From JALYTZ01 sp036559125 (lineage in GTDB: Bacteria > Vulcanimicrobiota > Vulcanimicrobiia > Vulcanimicrobiales > Vulcanimicrobiaceae): a stretch of DNA of 64,000 bases. How positions within the stretch are numbered: position 1 is the stretch's first letter; every line of letters begins with the position of its first letter. The stretch lies in the NCBI GenBank assembly GCA_036559125.1, contig DATBTT010000051.1, forward strand, positions 1 to 64,000, given 5' to 3'. The position numbers and the translations under genes were made by a program. Below are positions 24,969 to 33,002 of this stretch, piece after piece. A model generated the notes under the pieces. It worked only from the letters and a program-made list of their open reading frames with translations. It was not told the origin of the DNA and made no database searches.

Positions 24969-26075
24969 TCAAACGCCTTTGATCGTGATTTCACCGATTT
25001 TGCCGGCGTTGACTTCGACGAACCATATAATGCTCGGGCTGCAAGCGCCGCCGTTCGGACCGGCTATTCCCGCGGGTCCCGCATTGGCGGTGGGAACCGC
25101 ATATTCGACGATGCTTCCTCCGGCTGCGATGCGGCCGATCTTGTTTGCGCTCCTTTCGGTAAACCACATCGCGCCGTCACCGCCGCGCGTAATACGCGCA
25201 ACGCCGCTAGCGGCACTCGGTATCGGGTAACTCGAAAACGTCGTGCCTGCAAGCTTGCCGATCGCGTTATGGCCCGAGTCGGTAAACCAGAGGGTGTTAT
25301 CCGTTGCGACCGCCATCCCGTTAACGAGCGTTCCGGGTGGCGTAGCATATTCGTGTAGTAGCGCGCCCGCCGGTGAGAGGCGATCGATATGCCCATCGGA
25401 AAGCGCAAACCATCCGTCGCCGTCCGGTCCCGCTGCGACTGCCAGAACGTTCACCGTGTAATCGCCCGGCAGATGTACGTAGGCGTACTCGCTGCCGGGT
25501 GGGACCGTTGCCGATTGCTTCACCGCTATCGGCGTGTAGTCGCCGCTTATCCCGTACCAAATATTTCCCGAAGCGTCGGCGACGACATCGGGGATCGTCG
25601 TAAATGGAGTGCCGCCTCCAACTAAGTCGGTTTTACCGGAGTAGTATTCTTGAATTCCTGAAGCGGCCGTCGCACTTTGGGGGCTGCGAAACGTTTGCAT
25701 AGCAAAAAACGCGGCGTTCGAAGTCGCTGCCGCGACTGCCCCAAACGGAAAGCCCTCCACCTGCGCATCGAAGTATGGGATGGCGGTAAAAATACCGTTT
25801 GCATACCGCGCCCCGATGTCCGCATTTGAGTTCCCTAACGAAACGTAGACCGATGTATCGGGGGCGAGCGCGATGCCGCTCACCGCGTTTCCGAGCGACG
25901 ACGGAATTGGAATTTCAGTTATCGAAGCTTGCGGCGCGGTCGAGCTGCTTGGCGCACCGCCGCTTTGTTGCGGCGGAGGGGGAACCATCGGACCGAGCGC
26001 ATTGCCGCCTCCTCCTCCGCCGCAAGCAGACAACGCTAAAGCAATACACGACCCAAAAATAGCTTTGTAACGCAC
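24969..26075 (-). CDS. Vgb/NHL-type beta-propeller lipoprotein
   Basis: A 368-residue lipoprotein. The lipobox LSAC (Cys18) is followed by six glycines and a Pro/Ser-rich linker, then blade-like repeats such as DNTLWFTDSGHNAIGKL and GAMWFTERSANKIGRI spaced 40-45 residues apart. These resemble virginiamycin B lyase, but the catalytic residues of true lyases cannot be confirmed, and most relatives are just sensors or binding proteins. The GTG start at 26075 lies about six bases after the predicted transcription start of its promoter. Confidence 0.82.
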   Translation of the reverse strand: MRYKAIFGSCIALALSACGGGGGGNALGPMVPPPPQQSGGAPSSSTAPQASITEIPIPSSLGNAVSGIALAPDTSVYVSLGNSNADIGARYANGIFTAIPYFDAQVEGFPFGAVAAATSNAAFFAMQTFRSPQSATAASGIQEYYSGKTDLVGGGTPFTTIPDVVADASGNIWYGISGDYTPIAVKQSATVPPGSEYAYVHLPGDYTVNVLAVAAGPDGDGWFALSDGHIDRLSPAGALLHEYATPPGTLVNGMAVATDNTLWFTDSGHNAIGKLAGTTFSSYPIPSAASGVARITRGGDGAMWFTERSANKIGRIAAGGSIVEYAVPTANAGPAGIAGPNGGACSPSIIWFVEVNAGKIGEITIKGV

Positions 26076-26087
26076 CCGTCAACCCTC

Positions 26088-26116
26088 ACACTATCGCTGC
26101 AATCAGTACGAATCAA
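26088..26116 (-). promoter_or_regulatory. Sigma70-type promoter of the propeller lipoprotein
   Basis: On the minus strand TTGATT (26116-26111), a 17-bp spacer and TAGTGT (26093-26088) precede the GTG at 26075. The -10 box is identical to that of rplU. The predicted start near 26081 leaves only about six bases of leader. Confidence 0.55.
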
Positions 26117-26222
26117 CGTGATGCATCGCGTACCTACCGTCGAAGTGACCGGCGCCATGCGCGTTTAGGTATTCGGTCCTTCCTTGCTTTCCGCGCACGC
26201 AGTGTTTGGTGCGCCGGTCATC

Positions 26223-27194
26223 TCAAATGTGGTCGCTGCTCCATACGCCGTCGCTGGTCCCGGCTAGTTGCGCGCGTCGTATCAGCGATTTCCCACCTAC
26301 GGAAAGGGGCGCCGCCATCCAGACGGCGCCCGTGCGCTTACGCACGGAACCGCGTGGTAATAGATCGCGCACCGGCGGCAAAGGTAACCAGCCCGTGACG
26401 CGCCGCAGGTCGCCCGCGGCGCTGCGTAGCAAGCGCGGAAGCTCTGCCATCGCGGCTTCGTCGGCAAAGCCGACTTCGTCGACCACGTAACAGTCGTGGG
26501 CCGGTTCGCGTTGGCCGAGCACGTACCCGACGATACTGCGGCCGCGTTTCATGGCGAGGTTCGTCGCCTGACCGGCGGCATGTTCGGAGCCGTGCCGGAT
26601 GCGCATGCGCAACCAATCCCACACAATGGGAGAACGTTCGAATCCCCAGTCGCGCCTGCTCGCGAGCGCGTCGAAGCATTTGCGTACGCCGGTCCATTCG
26701 CGTTCCCCGATCGCCTCGACGGCTATGCGGCTTCCATCGAGGCGGTCGGAACGAATGGAGATCGACCGCGACGGCAGTTCGACGAAGCCGATCGTTTTGT
26801 AAAATTGAGGATGGATGTCGGAAAAAAGATAGGCGACGTCGATGCCTGCCGCACGGGCTTCGTCCAGCAGCAGCGCAAGCATGGCGCTTGCGTACCCGCG
26901 ACCGCGAAAATGCGGCGGCGTGAAAACCGCGCCGATGCCGAAGGCTCGCAGCCGCAGGTTGTCCAGGCGTATCGTGCGCTCGTATCGCTTGAACGACGCG
27001 ACCGCCGACGTCTGGTCATAGAGTCCGAACGTCCGGTACGATCGCTTACCGTACTCCGAGCGCGCAATTTCGAGCGTTTGCGCGACGTAGGTTTCGAACG
27101 TGCGATCGTTTGCCCACAGCTCGGCCGTCTGCGGTAAAACGATTTGCGCGTAGTTCTCCGGTTCGATCTCGCGCAGATGCATCGCTGCGCTCAT
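26223..27194 (-). CDS. GNAT family N-acetyltransferase
   Basis: A 323-residue protein. The N-terminal half is a GNAT domain with the acetyl-CoA pyrophosphate loop RGRGYASAM in FTPPHFRGRGYASAMLALLLDEARAAG and the following strand DVAYLFSDIHPQFYKTIGF. The C-terminal half looks like a second, degenerate GNAT-like domain, as in Eis-type proteins. The substrate is unknown. Its start overlaps the end of the helicase gene by 4 bp, so it is translated with the helicase and nuclease upstream. Confidence 0.85.
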   Translation of the reverse strand: MSAAMHLREIEPENYAQIVLPQTAELWANDRTFETYVAQTLEIARSEYGKRSYRTFGLYDQTSAVASFKRYERTIRLDNLRLRAFGIGAVFTPPHFRGRGYASAMLALLLDEARAAGIDVAYLFSDIHPQFYKTIGFVELPSRSISIRSDRLDGSRIAVEAIGEREWTGVRKCFDALASRRDWGFERSPIVWDWLRMRIRHGSEHAAGQATNLAMKRGRSIVGYVLGQREPAHDCYVVDEVGFADEAAMAELPRLLRSAAGDLRRVTGWLPLPPVRDLLPRGSVRKRTGAVWMAAPLSVGGKSLIRRAQLAGTSDGVWSSDHI

Positions 27195-29398
27195 ACGACC
27201 GAATACATCGTGCGGGCCGGACGCCAGCGGTCCGAGAGGTCGACGACGCCGGGAATACCGGCCCTCTGCAGCTCGGTCAAGAATTCGGGGGCGGTGATTC
27301 CGCGGGTCGTCTTCTCGCTCGCAGTCACGAGCGCGCTACGCCGCGCGCGACGCAAGCCGTACACGAACGCGCGCCGTTCCTCTTTGTTGTATTGCTCCCG
27401 CGCTTTGGTGCGAAACATGTAATAGGTGAACTTTGCCGTTCGCGACGCGATTGCGTCTCCCACATTTTCCTTGGCGATCATGCCCATGCTGGGACTATAG
27501 AGAAATGCGTCGGGCGCGTACCAACGTGGAAAAGCGCCGGCGCGAACGTTCGGCAACACGACGTGATCGAACTCGTGACCGCGCGCGACGTCTATGCTCA
27601 TGATCCGCACCGCGCCCGGTCCGCTCGAAGACTCGCAAGCTTCGAGATCGCTTTGCGCGCGCGCGTCCGCGTATTCAAGAAAATCACCTAGCGATCCGTC
27701 GGGATGCGACTGCGCGAACGCCGCGATTCGGTCCAGGAGGCGCCCGAGCGTGCGCTGCTGCGCGTCGGCGCGCGCCGATCCAGGCTCGCCGGCCGACGCG
27801 AGCCCTTCGCGCCAAATCGTCCGCGCCAGCGCGGCGAGCGTTAGCGAACGCGCGCTGCGAACCCAAGATACGCGCATGGCGCGAAAATGCCGGAGCCGCT
27901 CGAGCGCGGTTTCCGACAACTGCGCGTCCTGATCGCCGCGAGTGACGTTCCAGCCCAAACGCAGATCGCGCTTGACGTCCCAACGCCCCGCGCGAGAGGC
28001 GGCGCTCGGCTCGTCACCTTCAAAAAGCATCGTCTGCGCGTCGGGTGGTTCGTTGCACAGTAAGTATATGGCCGCGTCCGAGAGACCGAACGCGCGCCCG
28101 CAGAGCGTGCGCATGAGAAAGTCGTGACGGAATGGGTCGTACGCGTTCCAAAGCAAAGCGAGAGCATCGAGCGCCGCGGGCTGCGCGAACAGATTGACGT
28201 CGCCGACGGTCTCGACGCAGACGTTGCGGTCTAGCAGGGCGTCTTCGTAGGCGCGCGCGTTTGAAACCGAACGGCACAACAGCACGATGTCGTCGTGGCG
28301 GGCGCCCCCACGCAGCAGATCGATCACGTGCTCGGCGATGAACTGCGCCTCGGCGCGTTTGGTCGCGGCACGAAAGAGCGTAAGGCCGACTTCGCCGGCG
28401 GTCGAAAGCGGAGTCGTAGGAGAGGCGCCGGAGAGCCGGCTGCACGCGCGTTCGATGGAGAACGGACTGCGCAGTTGTTCGGACATTTCCACGCGCTCGC
28501 CGGCGATGGCGAAAACGCGGTCGGGACGGGCACCGCTAAAGGCGCCCGTTGCCGAATTCGGGTCCCCCGCCAGCGTGAGCGAACCCAAGTCCGCGCCGTA
28601 GACGGATTGCAGCAGCTCGAGCTCGCCGAGCGTGAGATCCTGTGCGTCATCGACGAACGCGCAGGCGTGCCGGCCTCCGATGGTCGCGGCACCTGCGAGA
28701 TCCCCGCGAAGCACGCGCGTCGCTTCCGCGACGGCGTCGCGCGACGTCAAACATCCATGCGCGACTTGCAGCTCGAGATACGCTCGATACAATTTGGCGA
28801 GAATCTTGGCAAGATCGACTTCGCGCCGGTACTGTCGCTGTAACTCTCCCGGCGTAGCGTCCAGCGAATTGCGGTAGCTGTCCTTCGTGTAGAAGAGAAG
28901 ATCGGGATTTGCGAGATTGGGCGGCTGGGCGTAGAAGGACGTCGCGCCCGAGAGCGCGCTCTGCAAGAACGCATCCGGTGCGATGCGAGCGGCGCGAAGC
29001 TTGCGAATCAGCCTGAAGGCCGCTTCGAGAAAGCGAGCCGGCGCGCGCAGACCGGGCACTTCGGGGTCGACCTGCGCTTCGACAAACTCGGTCCACTCTA
29101 GCGTGAGCAGCGGCTGCGCGGCGCGTTCGAAGAGGAAAGCCGCTTGTACGTCGTCGATCAATTCGAGCGGCCGCTCGAGGCCGCTCTGCGGGTGTTCGCG
29201 CAAGATGGAGAGCGCGAACGCATCCAGCGTCGAGAAGTCCGCGCCGATCCCGTCCAGTTTTTCGCGAATTGCATCCAACGATGCGATCGAGGATGCGAAA
29301 ATCGTCGGCCGATCCCCCGCATCTGCCCGCGCGCGAATACGCCGCGCGAGTTCGATCGACTTGCCGCTGCCCGGCGCCCCGGTAACGAACGTGCTCAC
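27191..29398 (-). CDS. SF1 UvrD/AddA-like DNA helicase
   Basis: A 735-residue superfamily 1 helicase. Motif I is GAPGSGKS at residues 7-14, motif II CAFVDDAQDLT with DDAQD in place of DEAQD, motif III LTLAGDPNSATGAF, then LQSP-like SEQLRSPFSIERA and the C-terminal MSIDVARGHEFDHVVLPNV (motif V/VI region). There is no nuclease domain, unlike AddA or RecB; the overlapping upstream gene supplies one. The GTG at 29398 overlaps the nuclease stop (GTGA). The pair probably processes DNA ends. Confidence 0.88.
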   Translation of the reverse strand: MSTFVTGAPGSGKSIELARRIRARADAGDRPTIFASSIASLDAIREKLDGIGADFSTLDAFALSILREHPQSGLERPLELIDDVQAAFLFERAAQPLLTLEWTEFVEAQVDPEVPGLRAPARFLEAAFRLIRKLRAARIAPDAFLQSALSGATSFYAQPPNLANPDLLFYTKDSYRNSLDATPGELQRQYRREVDLAKILAKLYRAYLELQVAHGCLTSRDAVAEATRVLRGDLAGAATIGGRHACAFVDDAQDLTLGELELLQSVYGADLGSLTLAGDPNSATGAFSGARPDRVFAIAGERVEMSEQLRSPFSIERACSRLSGASPTTPLSTAGEVGLTLFRAATKRAEAQFIAEHVIDLLRGGARHDDIVLLCRSVSNARAYEDALLDRNVCVETVGDVNLFAQPAALDALALLWNAYDPFRHDFLMRTLCGRAFGLSDAAIYLLCNEPPDAQTMLFEGDEPSAASRAGRWDVKRDLRLGWNVTRGDQDAQLSETALERLRHFRAMRVSWVRSARSLTLAALARTIWREGLASAGEPGSARADAQQRTLGRLLDRIAAFAQSHPDGSLGDFLEYADARAQSDLEACESSSGPGAVRIMSIDVARGHEFDHVVLPNVRAGAFPRWYAPDAFLYSPSMGMIAKENVGDAIASRTAKFTYYMFRTKAREQYNKEERRAFVYGLRRARRSALVTASEKTTRGITAPEFLTELQRAGIPGVVDLSDRWRPARTMYSVV

Positions 29399-30666
29399 CG
29401 GCCGAATTTTTCTTCCGCCGGAGCCGGACGATCGATGCACGCGGCCTGGTAAACGCAATAGGTGCATGCCGACGGGTCGTCGGTTACCGGAAATGCGGTA
29501 ATGGCGCCGTCGGACAGCTCGCGGCAGAGCTCGACCATGCGGGCGCGCGCGCGTTCCAATTCGGCAATCGAAATAGTCCCGGTCGGACTCTCAGACCGTC
29601 GGCCTTCGGAAAGCGAGACCGGTACGACTTCAAGCGAGATCGGCCGAACGTCGAGCAAAGCGTCCTTGAGAGGCACGAGCGCGAGCCGCGTTACGCGATC
29701 GCCTTCGTTCGTACGCGCCCAATAATAGAAGGGCAATTGAAAGTCTTTGAATTGCCGGACCTTCTCGCGATATTCGGCCGCGCTCGTGGCAATCGACCCG
29801 GTCTTGTAATCGATGACGGCGACGTTGCCGGTTCGATCGTCCCGGTCGAGGCGGTCGATATAGCCGATGAAATTATAGCCTTCCAAATCGAGTTGCGCCG
29901 CCAGCTCGTTGCCGACGACGGTGAACGGCGCTCGCCGGGCTTCGGCGACGATCCATTCGACGTACCGTCGCGCGGTCCGTTGGGCGCGGCGGCGTTGCAG
30001 TTCGTACTCGACGGGGGTCCCGAATTGATTCTTGAAGCGGTCGAACGATGCGTTGATGTAGCCGTCGATCTTGCGTTGCAAGTCGTCGGGATGCGCTTGG
30101 CTCGGGTGTGGGAACTCGTGATGCAGCGATTCTAAGGCGGCGTGAAATGCCGTGCCGTAGAACGACGCCGACGATCCACGATCTTCGACCGACGCGCATA
30201 GATAGCGATAGTACCATTTTCGCGGGCACTCGACGTACGCATTGAGCGACGATGCGCTAAAATGCGAATGACGGGTGCGCAGTCCGGCGCGCGGTTCGGG
30301 AACTACCGGCTCCGCAAGCTCGACGCCGCGCGCTTCGGCGCCGACCTGAGACGCGTCCGTCCTCAAGTCGAATTCGCGCGCCAATAGAGCTTCGACGTCG
30401 CCGGAGGCGGCGGTCGCGATGCGTTCGAGTTTTTCGCGGAATCCGAAGAGCAGATCGCGCGTTTCGCTGCCGGCCGCCAAGCGCTCTCGCGCGAGCGCGT
30501 CGAGCAACGACCCGTCGCGCGAGCCGACGGTCACGTAGGCCGTCGCGACTTCGTGCGGAACGCCCGAAAACGGCGAACGAATCAACCGGCGCGCGTGAAT
30601 GTCGCGACGCTCGTCGTGCCAAGCGACGCCGGCAGCGAGAAAAGCGCGAAGTTCGGGAGAGCTCAC
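29395..30666 (-). CDS. PD-(D/E)XK nuclease with Fe-S cluster, AddB/Cas4-like
   Basis: A 423-residue nuclease. The core reads GYIDRLDRD, then VIDYKTGS (the D-x-K of the active site) and QLPFYYWA. Cys147 (VECPRKWYYRYL) and C401-x2-C404-x5-C410 near the C-terminus make the four-cysteine Fe-S staple known from AddB and Cas4. The GTG at 30666 has GAGG just upstream; a longer frame to 30825 would run into ubiX. The gene leads the leftward nuclease-helicase-GNAT operon and is divergent from ubiX. No cas genes or CRISPR are nearby, so an end-resection role is more likely than adaptation. Confidence 0.88.
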   Translation of the reverse strand: MSSPELRAFLAAGVAWHDERRDIHARRLIRSPFSGVPHEVATAYVTVGSRDGSLLDALARERLAAGSETRDLLFGFREKLERIATAASGDVEALLAREFDLRTDASQVGAEARGVELAEPVVPEPRAGLRTRHSHFSASSLNAYVECPRKWYYRYLCASVEDRGSSASFYGTAFHAALESLHHEFPHPSQAHPDDLQRKIDGYINASFDRFKNQFGTPVEYELQRRRAQRTARRYVEWIVAEARRAPFTVVGNELAAQLDLEGYNFIGYIDRLDRDDRTGNVAVIDYKTGSIATSAAEYREKVRQFKDFQLPFYYWARTNEGDRVTRLALVPLKDALLDVRPISLEVVPVSLSEGRRSESPTGTISIAELERARARMVELCRELSDGAITAFPVTDDPSACTYCVYQAACIDRPAPAEEKFGR

Positions 30667-30726
30667 ACCGCCTCTTTGGGAGCGGTACGAAGGCGCCCCT
30701 GCACGCTGCGTATAACGCGCCTGGTG

Positions 30727-31296
30727 ATGCGACGAATCGTAATCGGAATCAGCGGTGCCAGCGGTAGTCTCTACGGCTATATGGCGCTGCGCGCGTTGCG
30801 CGAGATCGGCGGGATCGAAACCCATCTGGTGTTAAGCGGGCAAGCCAAGCGAACGATCGAGCTGGAAATGGACGCGAGCGCCGCGGATTTCGAGGCGCTT
30901 GCGGATGTGGTATATTCCGACGACGACTTAGCCGCGTCGATCTCCAGCGGGTCCTTCCTTACCGACGGCATGCTCGTGATTCCGTGCTCGATGAAGAGCG
31001 CGGCCGCCATCGCGTATTCGATCAATTCGAATCTCTTGGTGCGCGCCGCCGACGTCTGCCTCAAAGAGCGCCGAAAGCTCGTCTTGGTCGTTCGGGAAAC
31101 GCCGCTGCATCTCGGGCATCTGCGCACGTTGACGCAGCTAGCCGAGACCGGCGCCGTGTTGTTACCGCCCGTCCCGGCGATGTATGCCAAGCCTCGCAGC
31201 GTCGAAGACATCGTCGCGCACACCGTCGGCAAGGCGCTCGATCAGTTCGGCATCTCGAACGAATTATTCAATCGCTGGCATTCGCCGCCGCGATAA
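30727..31296 (+). CDS. ubiX: Flavin prenyltransferase UbiX
   Basis: A 189-residue UbiX, the normal length. It starts MRRIVIGISGASGSLYG (the phosphate-binding loop), has the IPCSMKSAAAIA loop and ends with the ERRKLVLVVRETPLHLGHLRTL stretch and the PPVPAMYAKP region. It makes prenylated FMN, the cofactor for UbiD-type decarboxylases; no ubiD lies in the window. Its 3' end overlaps the converging nucleotidyltransferase gene by 29 bp. Confidence 0.93.
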   Translation: MRRIVIGISGASGSLYGYMALRALREIGGIETHLVLSGQAKRTIELEMDASAADFEALADVVYSDDDLAASISSGSFLTDGMLVIPCSMKSAAAIAYSINSNLLVRAADVCLKERRKLVLVVRETPLHLGHLRTLTQLAETGAVLLPPVPAMYAKPRSVEDIVAHTVGKALDQFGISNELFNRWHSPPR

Positions 31297-32038
31297 GCTT
31301 TTCGGCGAGCGCGATGTCGCTGACGCGGTCGACGTTGACCGCCGTCTCCGCATAGGGGGAGACGACGGCGCGAACTGACGCACCCAGCAACTGCGATGCG
31401 CGTCGCTCGGCATCGGCGATGGTGAGCTGCCGCAGCGCAAATCGCAGCAAAACGTCCCAGCCGAAGAGCGAAGCGAGCTGCAACGGATTCTTGCGCGCAT
31501 GTCCCAAACGTTCGATGAACGCCGCGAGCGCCGGAAAGATGCGCGGCTTGATGGTAACGAACCCACCGCCGCAGTACGTGCCGTCGTGCAGGCGCGCCCA
31601 GGTGTGCGGCACCTCCGGAAAACGTGCGAGGTGCGTGCGCTTCTCCAAACAGCCGTAAGTAAGGTCGGCGTTCGTCGCTGAGGCGCGCGCGATGAAATCC
31701 GCGATGGCCGCCGTGGTGAGAATCGGCAGGTCGGACGTGCTGACGAGCACGCTCTGGTCGGGGGGCAGTCCGCGCAGACCGTTCTCCAGGCTCGCTCGAA
31801 TCTTCGCGCCGTCGGCGCGGCATTCGTCGGCCGGCGCGAGCGCCGGGGCGGCGTGCGTTTGCGGTGGGGCGACTACGATGATGCGGCCAACGCTGGGCGT
31901 CGCTCGCAAAGCCTCGAGCGTTCGGGTGACCAGGGGCAAGCCGGCGATGTCGATGAAGGCTTTGTTCGCCGCACCCTCGGTATGCGCGGCGACGGCGTCG
32001 GGAGGGCCGCCCGCAAGCACGACCGTCGTTATTCTCAC
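31268..32038 (-). CDS. MobA-like nucleotidyltransferase
   Basis: A 256-residue GT-A-fold nucleotidyltransferase: TTVVLAGGPPD in place of the usual LAGGxSxRMG loop, ANKAFIDIAGLPLVTRTLEAL, and VSTSDLPILT with the metal-binding Asp. The loop lacks the normal GxGxR(M) sequence, so this is not a standard IspD or MobA. Its place directly after ispE (GTGA overlap) makes an IspD-like role tempting, but the motif does not support it. The GTG at 32038 is favoured by that overlap. Function is left open. Confidence 0.75.
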   Translation of the reverse strand: MRITTVVLAGGPPDAVAAHTEGAANKAFIDIAGLPLVTRTLEALRATPSVGRIIVVAPPQTHAAPALAPADECRADGAKIRASLENGLRGLPPDQSVLVSTSDLPILTTAAIADFIARASATNADLTYGCLEKRTHLARFPEVPHTWARLHDGTYCGGGFVTIKPRIFPALAAFIERLGHARKNPLQLASLFGWDVLLRFALRQLTIADAERRASQLLGASVRAVVSPYAETAVNVDRVSDIALAEKLIAAANASD

Positions 32039-32943
32039 GCCTCGCCTCGCCATGCGCCGGCACGCGCGAAGGCTGCGACGTAGACGGTATATTCCGGCGG
32101 CAGCGACAAACGTGCGACGAGGAGCTGCAGCGCTTGCGCGTCGCGAGCAAGCGCAAAAACGCACGAGCCCGAACCGGTGAGCAGCGGGTGCTCCGCCCCG
32201 GCGTCGCGCAACGCGGCCAGCGTGCGCGCTACCTCGGGGAACTGCGAGGCGATCGGGGACTCGAAGTCGTTGTGGAGCAAGTGCGCAACCTCGTCGAAGG
32301 CGCCGCGTTGGATGGCATCGACTGCCCGCAGCGTTACCGAATCGTTTCGGGGGCGGCCGGCGCGCTCGGTTGCATCGAGCGTTGCGTAGGCTCGTGAGGT
32401 CGATACTGCGACCGGCGGTTTCACGATCGCCGCGTGCCAGGCCGGTAAGGCGCCGACGGCCGTCACCCGTTCGCCCGTGCCCTCGACAAGTGCGCCGCTC
32501 TCGACCAAGAAAAACGGCACGTCGCTGCCAAGCGACCGCGCGATAGCGAGATAGTCGCGCTCGGGCAGAGGGCCGAACGCGCCCGATTGCGCCGCCAGTA
32601 AAACGGAAGCGGCGTCGCTCGAGCCGCCGCCCATACCGGCCCCGGTTGGGATGCGCTTGTTCAGCCGGACCGAAAATCCACGCTCGGGCAGGTCCAGGGC
32701 CCGCAGCGCGTCTTCCACGAGGTTCCCGCTCGAGAGTGCCGGCTCGTCGCACGAAAAGGCGAGCGGACCGGGACGCCGCTCGACGATCAACTCGTCGGCA
32801 AGGTCGACCGGCACCATCAGACTTCGAATTGCGTGTAGGCCGTCGCCGCGGCGCCGCAGCACTTCGAGCGTCAAATTCAATTTTGCAGGCGCTTTGAATA
32901 CCAAGCTACCGGTCATGTGGGTTGTGACGTGCTGCGCGGGCAT
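32035..32943 (-). CDS. ispE: 4-diphosphocytidyl-2-C-methyl-D-erythritol kinase
   Basis: A GHMP kinase of about 302 residues. It has FKAPAKLNLTLEVLRRRGDGLHAIRSL at the N-terminus, the ATP loop PTGAGMGGGSSDAASVLL and the C-terminal LLTGSGSCVFAL. It phosphorylates CDP-methylerythritol in the non-mevalonate isoprenoid pathway. The ATG at 32943 has AGGG upstream; ATGs at 32967 and 32916 are alternatives, the last being closest to the family start. It leads a two-gene leftward unit and is divergent from the glycosidase. Confidence 0.92.
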   Translation of the reverse strand: MPAQHVTTHMTGSLVFKAPAKLNLTLEVLRRRGDGLHAIRSLMVPVDLADELIVERRPGPLAFSCDEPALSSGNLVEDALRALDLPERGFSVRLNKRIPTGAGMGGGSSDAASVLLAAQSGAFGPLPERDYLAIARSLGSDVPFFLVESGALVEGTGERVTAVGALPAWHAAIVKPPVAVSTSRAYATLDATERAGRPRNDSVTLRAVDAIQRGAFDEVAHLLHNDFESPIASQFPEVARTLAALRDAGAEHPLLTGSGSCVFALARDAQALQLLVARLSLPPEYTVYVAAFARAGAWRGEA

Positions 32944-33002
32944 GCCGTTACCCTGTCGTACTTCCACAGGGGTAATCTAGTGAAGGGGGCGTAGACTCCA
33001 CC

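Noticed and set aside
24969..26075. Streptogramin (virginiamycin B) resistance gene
   Set aside because: Only propeller repeats are shared; the lyase active-site residues could not be identified and the protein is a lipoprotein.
29395..30666. Cas4-like nuclease as sign of a CRISPR system
   Set aside because: The Fe-S PD-(D/E)XK nuclease is coupled to an SF1 helicase, as in AddB-type systems; no cas1, cas2 or array is in the window.
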